DNA of 64,000 bases from Escarpia spicata (lineage: Eukaryota; Annelida; Polychaeta; Sabellida; Siboglinidae): positions 51,961,263 through 52,025,262 of the forward strand of contig OZ023213.1 in the NCBI GenBank assembly GCA_963995525.1, given 5' to 3'. The notes beneath the pieces were generated by a model. That model made no database searches. It was given only the letters and a program-made list of their open reading frames with translations, and was not told where the DNA came from. Position numbers and translations under genes: made by a program. How positions within the stretch are numbered: position 1 is the first letter of the stretch; the number at the start of each line of letters is the position of its first letter. Shown here one piece after another: positions 43,938 to 56,132 of the stretch.

Positions 43938-44248
43938 TTATACATGTGACCTGCCTGAATGATGCAAGATCAACATTCTGTTGTACCTTTCACTGGCCAC
44001 ACCCATCTCCAGCATTCTGTCTACTGGTTCAACGTCCCCACTGAGAGGTTCCCTTCTCCCCACGTGAGATCCAACTGGTTCACTCAAGTCCTCTCTTGGT
44101 GTGCTGGAGCTGTGGTCGGAGTACTCCGAGCTCCATGACCTCTGCTCCTGAATGACCTGCTCCAGGGACGGTCCGACAGGGTGCTGGAGCTTGTACAGCT
44201 CCGCAAGGATCAATTCCCGATCATCAGTTGTCATGATGTCCATTTTAT
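43938..44248 (-). CDS. SAM gene exon 7, terminal
   Basis: Acceptor TTGTTGTGTAG at 44250-44249. It encodes the last SAM2 helix (DRELILAELYKL), then a Ser-rich tail (SWSSEYSDHSSSTP), and stops at a TAA. The acceptor lies about 50 bp downstream of an (AT)n tract. Confidence 0.75.
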
Positions 44249-47200
44249 CTACACAACAAAACAACCAATAAAACTAATGAACGCCTTCCATGAGGACTAT
44301 ATATATATATATATATATATCCTCTAACCTGAATTAGCCAGCGCAGTCATTAGTAACAGGAAGTCTGCTATGTTGAACGTGGGAAAATGAGACATTGTTG
44401 AACATCAAATGGTGTTGCAGTTAACACAGGCTACCTCAGCATTGTTGCCAGTAAAGCTTGTTTTGAAAGTGGATGTGCTGTTTACCATTTGAACATGCTC
44501 CGGATGTATCTTCCAAATTGCGAACGTTGTTACAGACTAAGGACAATCTGGCAAACAGTATAATTAACTTCAACATAGTTATTATTGTCGTAAGAACTGT
44601 ATATTAATTAATAATGAAAATACTAGAAACAGACTGCCTCATTTTAACGTGAGAAGGGTGCCCCAGAATATATTTCCATTTTAAGGCTTCTTCCACAATC
44701 AATTTCAGCCCATTGTGAATTGGAAAAACTATAGAAATACTAAAAAGCCATTTTGCAAGTCTATTACCTTGAATCAATTAGCATTCCCATTTTTGTTATG
44801 ATATTTTACATATTTACCACACATAAAACTTTTGATTTGATTTTGGCAAACTTAATCATCCTTCGTCAGTGGTCTGACTGGTGTCGCGTAGTAATGATGT
44901 ACACTGTAAACTTGTCTTACAACTTACCAAGTAAGTGCATGCTGATTCCTGCGAGGTCAGTGCCCATGATCTTGTGTTCTGTAGACACAACCATCATTCA
45001 TCAGGGGAAAATTTATATTACTGCATCTACGTACTTACAGGTACAGATGATGTGTATTCATAAACAACATTTGCTACGACAGAAATGTGAAAAGTTTATT
45101 GCATTTAATGCAAACTATGTTAAATATCCTCAACATGCAGTTCATGCAACCTCGGAACTATCACAGAAACTACGAATAATGTTTTGAACAATCGATTTAC
45201 GTCCATCTTGTTCATGGTACATAACATGAAACAGGTAAGAACTCTTAATCAATATATAATAATTTTGAAAAAACTAACGGCAATACGTTTCTTCTGAGGG
45301 GTGGTAGATTATTTAAGTTTGACATCCGAGATACAAACCATCCAGGAGTAAAATATAACATATACACATAGTTACAGATACATACATATACATAGTTACA
45401 TATACATGCATACACTAACTCAATTACAGTTAGATGTGTTTGATGCTTAAATCTTAAAATATAGCAAGTGCTATGAAAAATCACCCAAAGTATTAAAAAA
45501 AGTTTGTTCTAATGACAACAATTAGCAAGGCTTTATGTCGATATTCAATGGCAGAAATATGTCTGCAACTAACCAGCAAATGTTCCAATGAATTTGCCGA
45601 GACCAACATGACACAGCCATCTGAGGACGTCTCTGTTTGTCCAAGTCATAAGGGGCATCTAGACGGGACACACAGTGTCAAATGAGACAAATACTTCACT
45701 TAGTACACATCATCCATTGTCAAACTATCTACTGGTGTTGCTGATAATTAAAATAAAGTAAAGTAAATGTATTTCCTCATCCACTGATATATAAGATATT
45801 TCAAGAAAAAAAAAACACAGGTGAGGTGGCTACCAGAGAAATTAAAAACTTATCGTGCTGGTAGCCTATTAAATCAAACTAAGTATAGTACACTCCTGCA
45901 TATAAATAACATTACATTATAAATGTTAGACATGCAGCTGAATCAATGTAATAGCTTCAGGTTGACTTCATTTAAATAAAGCTAGAGATAATGTAAGTCT
46001 ATTTATTACATACATAGTTCAATTACTTTAATTTCCTGGTTTTATGCTTAAACATATTCAATGATGTTGCATGTTTAATATCTACAGGTAGTGTGTTCTA
46101 AAGTCGTGCCCCTATTATTTTCAAAGAATTCTCTCCAATTCTATTTTTAGATCTTGGTAAATAGATTAACACACCCAAGTGGAATTTGCTTCCTGTCTTG
46201 AACTTCTCGTCATGACCTCACTATTAAGCTTGTAAAATTTGTGTTGTTTCCTATGCTGTTTGTACACAAATATTAGAACATTTAGTGTATATATCAGATT
46301 ATAATTAAAATAAAAAATGTGCCTAAATTAATAGGTAGAACAAGTTAGATGGATTAAAATAACACCAATACATCATAAATACATAAAATCTATTAAATGA
46401 GGACTTGGCATCATAGACAACAATTGAATTCCCACCGTAATATTGTACAGTTCACACAAAATTAATGCACCCAAGAAATTATCATGATCACTTGCTTTAA
46501 CGCCCATGAGTTGTCACATGAATGAATATTTTAAGATGTGTACAAAAGAATGAATAGTTTTCAATAGCCACTTACTTTTCTCACATTTTGGTTCAGCTGA
46601 ACCCAACATTAATTCTAGTTTGTCTGATAAAAAAAATGGAATCATGGAGACAGAAACCAGTGACACATGTAAAATATTGCTATTTATTCCTATATTTTAA
46701 ACGTGTTTTATTTTGTTTGTAATTTGTCCATATTATAGTTACATCTGCTGTTCTGCGGACATTAATTAATGGATATGGTGCTATATAAAATAAATATTAT
46801 TGTTATTAATATTTCTACATAAGCAATGTTATACAACAGCAGACAAACAAGTGAAAAATCATGCAAGCACATTGAAAGGTACATAATCTGAAGTCTCACC
46901 TCGTTATGACCTGACCTGTGGCGTCGGGCAGTGGATGAAAGTGGAGTTGGCGATGAGGTCACCTGTGGGGACTGGGGTCGCGACCTGACTGCATTAATGA
47001 GCTGATGGGTTCGTCGCTGTTCATCTTGCAGTTCTGTCAGATACTCCGAGATCTGAACATCTTGCTTGTCGTTTAGTTCTTGTAGTCGACTGAGGCGGCG
47101 CTTCAGTATATCGTTGGACAACTCAAGTGACTTGCGACGGATTGAGATTTGCTACAATGTAACATAACACAACTTACTTGTCTTTATTGTTGAGAAACTT

Positions 47201-50200
47201 CAGCATATCAGTAGGACATATTTTAATTCATAACAGAGTTTTCTTCACTATGTAACAACTGACAATAATTACAACACAGCTGGGATTAAAAGTTGAACTG
47301 TAAAAAAGATGTAAAAAGTTAAATTATTATATATTGCAGAATTCACTCCTTAGGACTGATCAAAGCACTTTACACTTTACTCCCTGGCAGACCTGTTCAA
47401 TCGAACACCATCTCGACTTCTCTGGGATGCAATCAGTCATGCGCAAAGACTATTCGTACACAAGTATAGACCGCTATCTATAGCCAGGTACTCATTCATA
47501 CAGCTGAGTGAACTGGAGCAACGTAGAGTGAACGAACTTGCCAATATTCTACACTGCCGCACAGGATTCAAATGCTGGTTCTTTTGACCGAGAGTCCGAA
47601 GTTCTAGCCACTGCACCACTGCGCTCCACAAATGTAGGGTGGCTTCACACAAATAGGCTTCTTATTTCAAGTAAAAGGTAAGTTCTTATGTAGTGCAGCA
47701 TCCAGTCTTCAGGACTGCTCAAAGCAATTTACATTTTACTCCCTGGTAAACAAGTTCAATCGAACACCATCTCGACTTCTCTGGGAAGCATTCAGTCATG
47801 CTGCAATTAATGCGCGAAGAATATTCGTACACAAATACCCACAACTGTCTATAGCCAGGTACTCATTTATTATAGAGCTGAGTGAACTGGACCAACATTG
47901 AGTGAACTAGACCAACATTGAGTGAACTAGACCAACATTGAGTGAACGAACTTGCCCAAGGTTTGACAAAGCAGCACAGGATTTGAACCCGGGTTCTCTC
48001 TATTGAGAGTCCGATACTCCAGCTACTGTGCCACTATGCTCCATAAACTGGAAATTAATCAGTCTGCGACATACCTTGAGGTTCCAGAAGGGAGCAGAGT
48101 CTCGCTGTTTACGCTGGAGTCGAGCGATCTCATCCAAGAGGGTATTTCTGTCAAGTGCATCTGTAATACCTAGGTCGCCTGGAACAAATGCCACTAATGA
48201 CACAACAGTTTCATAATGTGGCATTAGTGATGGAACAGTGTATAATAAGTTGGATATATAAGAGAACATTCTAATTCTTCCAGAGGACAAGAAAAGATTG
48301 GAACAAAAAATCTGCAAATTGTATTAATGTTGGCAGTATGGATATTTAGAATAACATTGATAGGCGGGTTACACGTACGCTGAATACTACTGAACTGTCA
48401 ATAAATCAAAGGTTTCTTGTCAAAATGTCATCTGGAGCCTGAAACCACGTTGCATGGCATTCTTGTTCAATCTGGTTAAATCTAGTTAAACTTAAATCTG
48501 GTTAAATACATTTCTTACCTTTGATATTTTCAGCTGATTTGCACAGCAATGAATTGCGGTGAAATAGACAGTCACATTTACGCACTGAAATGACTGTTTG
48601 ACTCTGGTGCATTGTGGGTTTTTCACCGAAGGAGCGTAAGGCAAACTTCCGTATCATATCATGCGAGTTGGCTAAGTGTTTGCATCAACAGTTTCCGTAT
48701 TGTGCTTATTGATTATACAACAACAGCTGTGTACGTTTAGTCTATAGTTTACTGGATATGTATGTCTGAACATACAGCTAACACGTATCATCAACGTTAT
48801 ATATCTGAGATAAGGGTTGCTCTTTGTTGCTACAATTTAAAGGATTTGTAATGATTAGGAGAATGTCAAGAGATAATATATTTTTTTTAAATATATTTTA
48901 TCAAACAAAACCCAACACTACTTGGTTGTGCAGCATCAGTAATCATAAAAATCAAGTTTATAACTATTATTGAGGATTATTGGTCATATCGTGATCAATA
49001 TTATATATATTTATGTATTTATAACCATTACCTGACAAGTTTATAGTCTTAGAACTGTTGATTTGAGCGTTGCACTTTTTATAATTTTATAATAATTGTA
49101 TTTTTATAGGTAAGTTTCCACTGATACATAAATGGTAATTATGTACAGTCTGAAACACTGAAGGAGTAAAGGTATAGAACTAAAACAGTAGGTTCCTACA
49201 CAGTGCAGTACCCAGTCCTTGGGACTGCACAGGGCAACCAGGGCGCCATAAGGTCCACTCAACTTACATGACTGTGGACTTGTAATATACACACACCTAC
49301 TTCCAACATAAAATTATGATTTGTAAGTGTTAAATTATACATTGGTAAGATCTCTGGAATGCAATAATATAAATGTGTACTTACTCAAATCTGGCCCAGT
49401 CAACTGAAGAAGCTGGACCCCGCTAACTGCACATTCTGTAATACAAGAGTCGTGTTTGGGTTTACAACCATAGATCCGCAAACACCATCACACGCCCCCC
49501 CTAGATCATTTGAATGTAGACCTTTTTGAATGGGTCAATGTGACCACATCCCCCACACCCTTGGAAAAGTGCCCTCGTTCAGGTTACAATAAGGTGAAGT
49601 TACGAAGACGCAGAGGCAAACAATTTCAACAGCACCACCAGTCGAGCCGAGAGAGGGGAGAAGCTGTTCTGGTGGCATGGCAGCGAAACATTTTCTACAA
49701 CATTTGGTTTGGCCGCCAGTGGAGGTTTTTGTGCCCCCCTAGACCGCCTTCTCTAGATCCGTTCCTAACAATAATCATCTATAATTATATCAATTACTCG
49801 GGTATACATCTTTCATGACAACAGATGATAGCGAAACCAAAATAAATGTATTTTTCATAAATAAAGCAGTCTTAATGATAGGCAACTTAAAGTCAAACTA
49901 GATTGCTTACCACTCAATAGCTAGTTGTCCAATATTACCCAATCTTGTGTATAGGTACCTAATTTGTTTAATTAAAAAATGAAACACATAGTGACTGTAT
50001 GAATACATAATAACAGTAGAATCCCTGTAAAGAGAAAAAAGAATCCCTGTAAAGATGCCAAGTTTGGTTTGCAGAACTACAAAAATATGTATGTGCATAT
50101 CTCACAAACATGTAACAATGTAGGCTTTGTTCCTAGGGTGGCTGCTTGGAGGGTTTCTAAGAGTTGTCTGTTCCAGTACCCAGAATCAGTCAGGGGGTAA

Positions 50201-53200
50201 TTATCAACAGTAAGTTGGTTGATTTTTTTTTAATGTGGGAAATCATGACAGCACTGATCACCAAAGGGCTCTGTGGTTAGACCAGCCAGTGTTGTCAATA
50301 ATCTGAATGTGTTGTTTACTTGTTGTGTGCTAATAATTCACAGAGAGACTGATTAATAAACAATTTGGTGGGCACTATACAGTCAACTTTATATTAGTCT
50401 ATATTAAAAAAAAACAGGAAGAGACAACCTCCCTTTTCTTAATAAATAATAATATAGAGCATAATTATGTATGTACATACCTACTTCTTATAGATGTTCG
50501 TACGCACACACATGCGCACATACAAACACGCAAGCACGCGCACACACACACGCACGAACGTTATGCAAATTCCTTACCTTCAAATGCGTCGGCGAGAGCA
50601 TCGAAATCCAGCGCTGTCTTGCACCAATCACAAACATCAGACGTATCCCACAGTTCCACGGACTTCATCTGCCACACATAATCAACAACGGTCGGTCTTG
50701 CGCAACCACTTGTCTTGTCGACAGGGGGCACCACCGTGTCATCCCACGGCCGACATGCGAGGTCCATGAGATGTGCTGACATCGCCATGGAGACCTCCCA
50801 CGGCTGCACAGGTTGGGGCGGGAGAAGCTCTGGAGCGACGGGAACGTGGCCGGGCAGATAATCTTCCTCAACGAGTATATTCAGCTGGTTCTGCTTGTTC
50901 AGATTCTCCTTCGTAAACCGATTGTCTGAATCATGAGGTGTGATACTGGATCTGTCTTGCAATGTATCACTTGACACCAACTGTTGATGACAACCGGATG
51001 TTGATGTCACATCATTGTCTGACATCAAATCACACCTATTCTCAAAAGCCACAAGATCTTCCAAGATGTTTTCTTGATTTCCGTGACTCTGTGGATGCTG
51101 AAGCTGCAGCGAATCTAGGCAGTCATTTCCCATCATTGTAGACAGTGGAGCATCCGGGTTGTCAAACTGTGGCGGAGGAGGAACATTTTCAAATGTCCCA
51201 CAGTCACTCTCCTGGTCCCCTGTATGGGTAGGCATCCTTATTGGGGAAGGCGGGAAGGGGGAGACGGAAGCAACATTCACACTGTTGCTCCTGAGCTGAC
51301 CAGTGGTGGTAGAAGTTGCCTCCTTTGATGTTCCTCGACTGTCAGAATGTTCACTGGACATTGAACTGGACGCGCTTACAGTGTCCAGATCCTCCCTGGA
51401 GAGCCCTGCCTTGAGGCGGTCACGGTTGCGTAGTTTCTTCCTGCGTGGTGGTGGTATGGGCGTGGACGCCAGAGGCTGACCCGCCACGGTCATAATCTTC
51501 AGGCTGTCTTCACTGCTGACATCCGAGTCACATTTCACGGTTCCAACTTCTGAAACAATTCTGCTGCCAATCTCGACACCAGTTTCACTTGGTTTCTGAA
51601 ATGTAATCTTGTCTTCAGTGAGCATAATCCGTTGTGTCTTTTCACTGTTACCACCACTACCATGAGTAGAATCTTTCGCAAGCAACAATACTTTCTCTGG
51701 TGTGTTGATCTCTGACACAGGATCATTGCTTCTGACTACAGTTTCAGGTGTTCTTTGGCACTTGCTCTGGTTTCCACTGTATTCAGTCTGTCGCCTCTTC
51801 TCATGGTTTCCATTATGAGTACATTTGTGTAGATGCAACAATCCTTTATCTGGTGTGGTGATCTTTGGCAGAAGCCCAGTATTTTTGGCTTTAGTTTCAA
51901 ATGTTTTTTGGCACATGTTCTGGTTTTCGCTGCGCATAATCTTTGGTATGCTCTTGTTGTCACTTTCATCAACATGAGTATGATCCTTTGCAAGCAACAA
52001 TCTGTTATCTGGTGTGATAATCTTTGGCACTGGCCCATTACATTTGGCTTCAGTTTCTGATGTTCTTTGGCACATATTCCGATCTCCGCTGTGTATAATC
52101 CGTTTTCGCTTCTTGTAGTTATCCTCATCACCATGAGTACAGTACTTTGGGAGCAAAACCCATTTCTCAGGTGTTGTGGTCTTTGGTACAAGTTTGTTGC
52201 TTTTGGCTTCAGTTTCTGGTGTTCTCTGACTCATATCCTCGTCTCCACTGCCTTGTATCTTGTCAGTGTTACCTTCACCACCTTGAGTAGAATCTTTCCC
52301 AAACAACAACGGTTTGTCTGGTGTGGTCACCTCTGACATAGACCCATTGCTCTTGGCTTCTTGTATGAACGGCATCTCTGGCAAACCAGCAGCAACAGGC
52401 GATTTCAAATGTACTGGTTTCATAGGTATTTTGGGCTTACTAACTGCAACTTTAGGCTTTGTGACGTAACCTGGACCTACGGCTATATCGTGGGGCCGGG
52501 TTACCACAGAGACTTTGCCACTAGGAATTACAGCCTTTGCGTGATTCTCCGCAGACATTATTCCTGATACATCTGATTTAGCATTGCAATTTGTATCTGT
52601 TGCATTCTGGGAAGTGGTCTTTTGTAGATGTGCATGACTAAACCATTCGCTGTCAGTCCCCAATGTAGTTTGATCTAGCTGATGACTGGTGTCTGCTTTC
52701 ACACCTGCAACATCAGTCTGTTCAGCAACATTAAAAAGTTCACTCTTAGTTTTCTGTTGTGTTGTCAACTCTGTGACAAGTGCATGATGGGATACCATCA
52801 ACCCGGGCCCATATCCATCATGGTGGTCATTCGATCTGTCACATCCAGTTGTGTCTGTCTCACTGTCATGTGACTGCAACGGTGAACAAGACTCACTGAT
52901 TGCTAAGTCTTGACACATGTCCTCCTCCAACGGGTGCAAAGACGACAGCCTCTTTGGGGGAGGAGGAGCACGCCCCTTGCGCTTCGGCAGGGAAGATCCC
53001 ACTAGACTTGCAGAGCTTCCTCGAAGGAAAACACCTTCCTCGTCATCTTTCATTGCCTCATTCCCTGCACCTTCCACAATGACACTCATGGCTCGTTTCT
53101 GATACAAACCAGCATCTTTAAACTCACAGTTAGTTTGTGGTACACACAAATCTGAACCATTTTCCTCATCTTGTTTCACACGAATATCCATTTGCACCAA

Positions 53201-53470
53201 CTGTTCAATATTGCCATTCTCTGATTGCAGGTTTGTCTCAGATTCAGGATGTGATTCTGTCGTATCACATATCTTAATGGGAACAGCATCCTCGAGGAAC
53301 GACTTGAATTCTAAATTTCCGTAGACATCATTTTCATCAAGGCTGATATCAAATTTGGCTGCAAAAGCCGTAATGCCATTTTCACAATTGTCTGGCACGT
53401 CGGAGGCAAAGAATGTGTGTGTTGCAGGTGTTGAAATTGGCCTGGACTTTCTCTTGTGATTCCGAAACAT
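43938..53470 (-). CDS. Seven-exon gene: large protein with two SAM domains and a coiled coil
   Basis: Seven exons join in phase to 1248 codons plus stop: 53470-50578, 49435-49385, 48178-48075, 47151-46900, 45658-45574, 44978-44928 and 44248-43938. Residues 1-935 are mostly disordered, with SH3-ligand-like PPPPKR and PPPRRKK stretches and five repeats of about 56 aa (370-645). SAM1 (about 937-1005) is spread over exons 1-3 and begins SVELWDTSDVCDWC. A coiled coil lies at about 1020-1065. SAM2 (about 1105-1170) is spread over exons 5-7 and begins TWTNRDVLRWL. SAM domains mediate protein-protein assembly, so a cytoplasmic scaffold role is likely. Exons 2 and 6 are both 51 bp with identical phases, as expected if the SAM module duplicated. 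An in-frame TAG 5' of 53470 supports that ATG as the start. I could not assign an ortholog. Confidence 0.8.
44299..44320. repeat. (AT)n microsatellite in a SAM-gene intron
   Basis: Eleven AT steps, upstream of the exon 7 acceptor. Confidence 0.8.
44928..44978 (-). CDS. SAM gene exon 6 (51 bp)
   Basis: Acceptor GTGTCTACAG, donor CTTG then GTAAGT. It encodes HKIMGTDLAGISMHLL. It has the same length and phase as exon 2, at the matching place in the other SAM domain. Confidence 0.7.
45574..45658 (-). CDS. SAM gene exon 5 (85 bp)
   Basis: Acceptor CCCGTCTAG, donor CTG then GTTAGT. It encodes TWTNRDVLRWLCHVGLGKFI and GTFA, the first two helices of SAM2. Confidence 0.7.
46757..46815 (+). repeat. 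SINE/LINE 3'-tail-like fragment
   Basis: GGATATGGTGCTATATAAAA is followed by an ATTATTGTTATTAATATT end, the same style of tail as at 39593. Nothing else of the element is recognisable. Confidence 0.45.
46900..47151 (-). CDS. SAM gene exon 4 (252 bp, coiled coil)
   Basis: Acceptor ACATTGTAG, donor CGAG then GTGAGA, phase 0 at both ends. It encodes a coiled coil (ILKRRLSRLQELNDKQ ...) and a Ser/Pro/Arg-rich linker. Confidence 0.7.
47337..47632 (-). mobile_element. tRNA-derived SINE, copy A
   Basis: On the minus strand it starts GGAGCGCAGTGGTGCAGTGG with tRNA-like A-box and B-box (TTTGAATCCTG) sequences. It continues into a body with CCTGGCTATAGATAG and ends near AAAGTGCTTTGATCAGTCC. Copies B, C and D share this order. 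Confidence 0.8.
47672..48045 (-). mobile_element. tRNA-derived SINE, copy B
   Basis: It has the same structure as copy A. Box B is well kept (GGGTTCAAATCCTG on the minus strand). A 20-bp segment (GAGTGAACTAGACCAACATT type) is present three times (47879-47940) where other copies have one. It lies in the intron after SAM-gene exon 3. Confidence 0.8.
48075..48178 (-). CDS. SAM gene exon 3 (104 bp)
   Basis: Acceptor TTTGTTCCAG, donor AAG then GTATGT. It encodes DLGITDALDRNTLLDEIARL, the last helix of SAM1, and then a charged linker. SINE B ends about 30 bp downstream in the next intron. Confidence 0.75.
49186..49243 (-). mobile_element. SINE fragment (tail only), copy E
   Basis: GGTTCCTACACAGTGCAGTA followed by CCCAGTCCTTGGGACTGC matches the tail of copies B-D. 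The tRNA-like part is absent. Confidence 0.65.
49385..49435 (-). CDS. SAM gene exon 2 (51 bp)
   Basis: Acceptor TTGTATTACAG, donor GA then GTAAGT. It encodes CAVSGVQLLQLTGPDL, the SAM1 core with the typical G..LL.LT..DL pattern. Confidence 0.75.
50495..50565. repeat. (CA)n/(CG)-rich microsatellite beside SAM-gene exon 1
   Basis: Irregular CACACA, CACGCA and CACATG steps, ending just past the exon 1 donor. Confidence 0.8.
50578..53470 (-). CDS. SAM gene exon 1 (964 codons plus 1 nt)
   Basis: It starts at ATG 53470 (MFRNHKRKSRPIST) and ends GAAG before the donor GTAAGG. Only 12 codons separate the ATG from an upstream in-frame TAG. An acceptor-like CACTTGTAG near 53492 hints at a non-coding upstream exon. 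The last 28 residues are helix 1 and 2 of SAM1. Confidence 0.8.
51540..52375 (-). repeat. Five tandem protein-coding repeats in SAM-gene exon 1
   Basis: At residues 370-645 a motif of the form ETEAKSNG..PKITTPDK.LL, then AKD.TH, then a basic stretch and CQRT recurs five times at about 55-58 aa spacing. The copies are diverged (roughly half identical by eye), so this is an old duplication kept in frame. Confidence 0.8.
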
Positions 53471-53499
53471 GCTGGCAGATATCGAATGTCGCCTACAAG

Positions 53500-55235
53500 T
53501 GTTCTATGTAATTCAGGCAATTAATACCTTTCCGATAAGCAGTGCATTACAGAGGAACAACATGCATGTTTTTATGTCAGACCATAAATTCAGACATGTT
53601 TTCCAATTCGATTGAGCGGATACAATGTCCATTGGTAAATGTCATCACAAGGGACTTGAGAGCCTCTTGATATTCTATCGTCCACTTAACAAGTGAGGAC
53701 AATCCAGCTTCAGCGGGAACCTTCAATTACAAGCTACATAATCAAATGTCTAGTTTACACCTTTGCACTACACCATAATTTGCTGGCCAGTTACAATCCA
53801 ATGCAGCTGTATCCAATACTACTTGATGTGTTCAATGCGGCAAGTCAAGGCACGTCCAAATACCAACCCTGTTCTATGTATCAGTCTACAGGCTTTCAAC
53901 AACAATGCTTTCTATTCTCACCTGATAATGTCCGTCAGATGTATGGGTAAATTACAAACAGCATGTGTCTGTATACTGCATGTTAGACTGGATGTGTATC
54001 CGGGGATCTCTGAAGCGATTACAAACTGTGTTATGATAATCCACTGTATTAGCAATCTGTTTTGATTAGTAATCCATCAGCACAAAAGACTTAACGACAA
54101 TGATCTTGTTTGCACAAGTGACTGTTGATTCTTGCAGTGGAAGGTGGAACTCAAGTGCTTGTTGGACTCCCGCCTTCATTCGGCATAACACAATCAGTGA
54201 AAGACACCTTCTTGTCAGTCTTTCAGGGATTACAGCTGAACAATGGAAACACGTATGACATTTGTACCTTGTCCTGTGGACTTGACGTTAGAGTAAATCA
54301 CTATGTTCCAGTGTACTCTTCGTGGCCAGTGTTCTTGGACTGTCACTCTCCATCACTTGTGCTTACAACCAGAACTGTGTGTACCGCCAGAGTTCCTGCA
54401 GAGAAGACACACAGAAATTGGGATAGGAAACATTTTTTTATGATAATGATGTTATGAACTTATAAATTACCCTTAACATGAATCCTATGTTAATTTCTGC
54501 TCTGTTTCCTTTGTCTTGTCAATATCATCTATAATTGCCTGTTTCTTGTTTAGCACTGATATTGTTTTACGCCTGTGAAGGCTAGTATCTTCAGGCTATG
54601 TTCTTTCTATTCTGTGATAATCGACAGCATTTGGCATCAGACATGCAATAAAACATACATATAACAACAAATCATTTCATATTACATGAAAATAATATGC
54701 ATCACTTAAATGTTTGTTTACTCATTGATATTTAGTTTTTTCAATTTACCCAGTGTGACATCACAACAGTAAAATCTTCTTATATAGCTCAGTAAGTTAT
54801 GCATGTTTTCTGAAACAAACTCACAAAATCTCACAATAACCACGGCCTTAATACCTGGTTAAGCCTCTGGTTCTTGCATTGTCTGGGTTAAATAAAGTTA
54901 TTTAAGTTTTAGTGGGTACTGATGAGACTTCACATTGTAGTTCAGTTCAGAACACTGAATGCAGTGAAGTCACATTTGCTTCCCTTCAACAAGAGGCTGT
55001 TTCTTTTCCCACTTAGAAATCCTGACTTACCGGTAATATTTATTAAAGGTACCGACATTGAGTAAATACTTGTACTAGTTACAACTTCAGGCCATAATCT
55101 CTTTCTTTGTTTAATCCTGGAAGTCAACAACAGAATAATTAATCAAACTGGCTACACTGTTTTCACAAGGGACTAACAACAGGGAAGAGAGTATTACTTG
55201 TTTCCACAGGTGACCATGTTAATGTTTAGTGTTAC
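53500..55235. other. Upstream region of the SAM gene, no gene recognised
   Basis: Several 60-110 codon frames (for example 54125-54457 plus) lack recognisable features. I see no convincing promoter element. Confidence 0.4.
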
Positions 55236-55239
55236 AAAG

Positions 55240-55548
55240 TAATGATGGACAGTATCCAGTTCTTAGGACTGCTCAAAGTGCTTTACATTTTACTCCCTGG
55301 CAGACCTGTTCAATCAAACACAATCACAACTTCTTTAGGCAGCATTCGGCCATGGTGTAATTACTGCGTGAGGACTACTCGTACACAAATATCCTCCATT
55401 ATCTATAGCCAGGTACTCACACAGCTGAGTGAACTGGAGCAATGAACGAACTTGCCCAAGGTTTGACACAGCAACCCAGGATTTGAACCTGGGTTCTCTC
55501 AATTGAGAATCCAATGTTCTATCCACTGTACCACTGCGCTCCACAAGA
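55240..55548 (-). mobile_element. tRNA-derived SINE, copy C
   Basis: The minus-strand order is a tRNA-like head (GGAGCGCAGTGGTACAGTGG, GGTTCAAATCCTGG), then a body with ACCTGGCTATAGATAA, then AAAGCACTTTGAGCAGTCC. It matches copies A, B and D. Confidence 0.8.
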
Positions 55549-55867
55549 TTTAGTTTACATGTGCACAGGCGGTCAACAGAAATTAACGCTTCTGACCTGT
55601 GTAACTATTGTACCCTGTCACCCTCAGATGTCACATGTCAGTTTCAACAACCACGTGTCTGCGGTTCAAATAACCCTAGACATTGTGTGATTGTCTCAAG
55701 GTCACTGGCACTTCGTTTGTACGTCATGAACCCACAAGTAAAACATTCATCTGTCCCCAGTTAGTCTTCTTCTGAAGAAATGTGATGACTCAAGTCAGAC
55801 AGCTCTCAACAGTATTGTCAGGTGCAGTGACAACACTGAACTCTGGATATTCAGCTGGGACCGAGAT

Positions 55868-55995
55868 AGTGTGAGTGCGTGCACACGCACGCGTGCCTGC
55901 ATGTGCACATGTATGCATGCGTGCGTACACGTGTGTGTGTGTGTGACTGTGTGCATGCATGCATGAATGCGTGTATGCATGTATGCGTGTATGTT
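55868..55995. repeat. TG/CA-rich microsatellite region
   Basis: Mixed GTGT, GCATGCAT and CACGCACGCG steps. The 60-codon frames on both strands are by-products. Confidence 0.85.
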
Positions 55996-56098
55996 GTTAT
56001 GTTAACATTTTCCTCCTACTATTGCATTCCAAATAAGTGTATATGTACGGCTATTTATTTGGACTAAAAATGCCAGCCTATACGGTCTATACATATAC

Positions 56099-56132
56099 TA
56101 GGGTGGAACTGCCAATTGGCAGTTCCACCCTA
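56099..56132. repeat. Perfect 34-bp palindrome
   Basis: TAGGGTGGAACTGCCAA is followed with no spacer by its exact reverse complement. A related half (GTTCCATCCTATACG) lies 40 bp to the right. Confidence 0.95.

Noticed and set aside
46565..46626. Minus-strand acceptor and donor pair enclosing about 48 nt in a SAM-gene intron
   Set aside because: Both possible acceptors give an in-frame stop when joined to exon 4, and exons 4 and 5 already join in phase.
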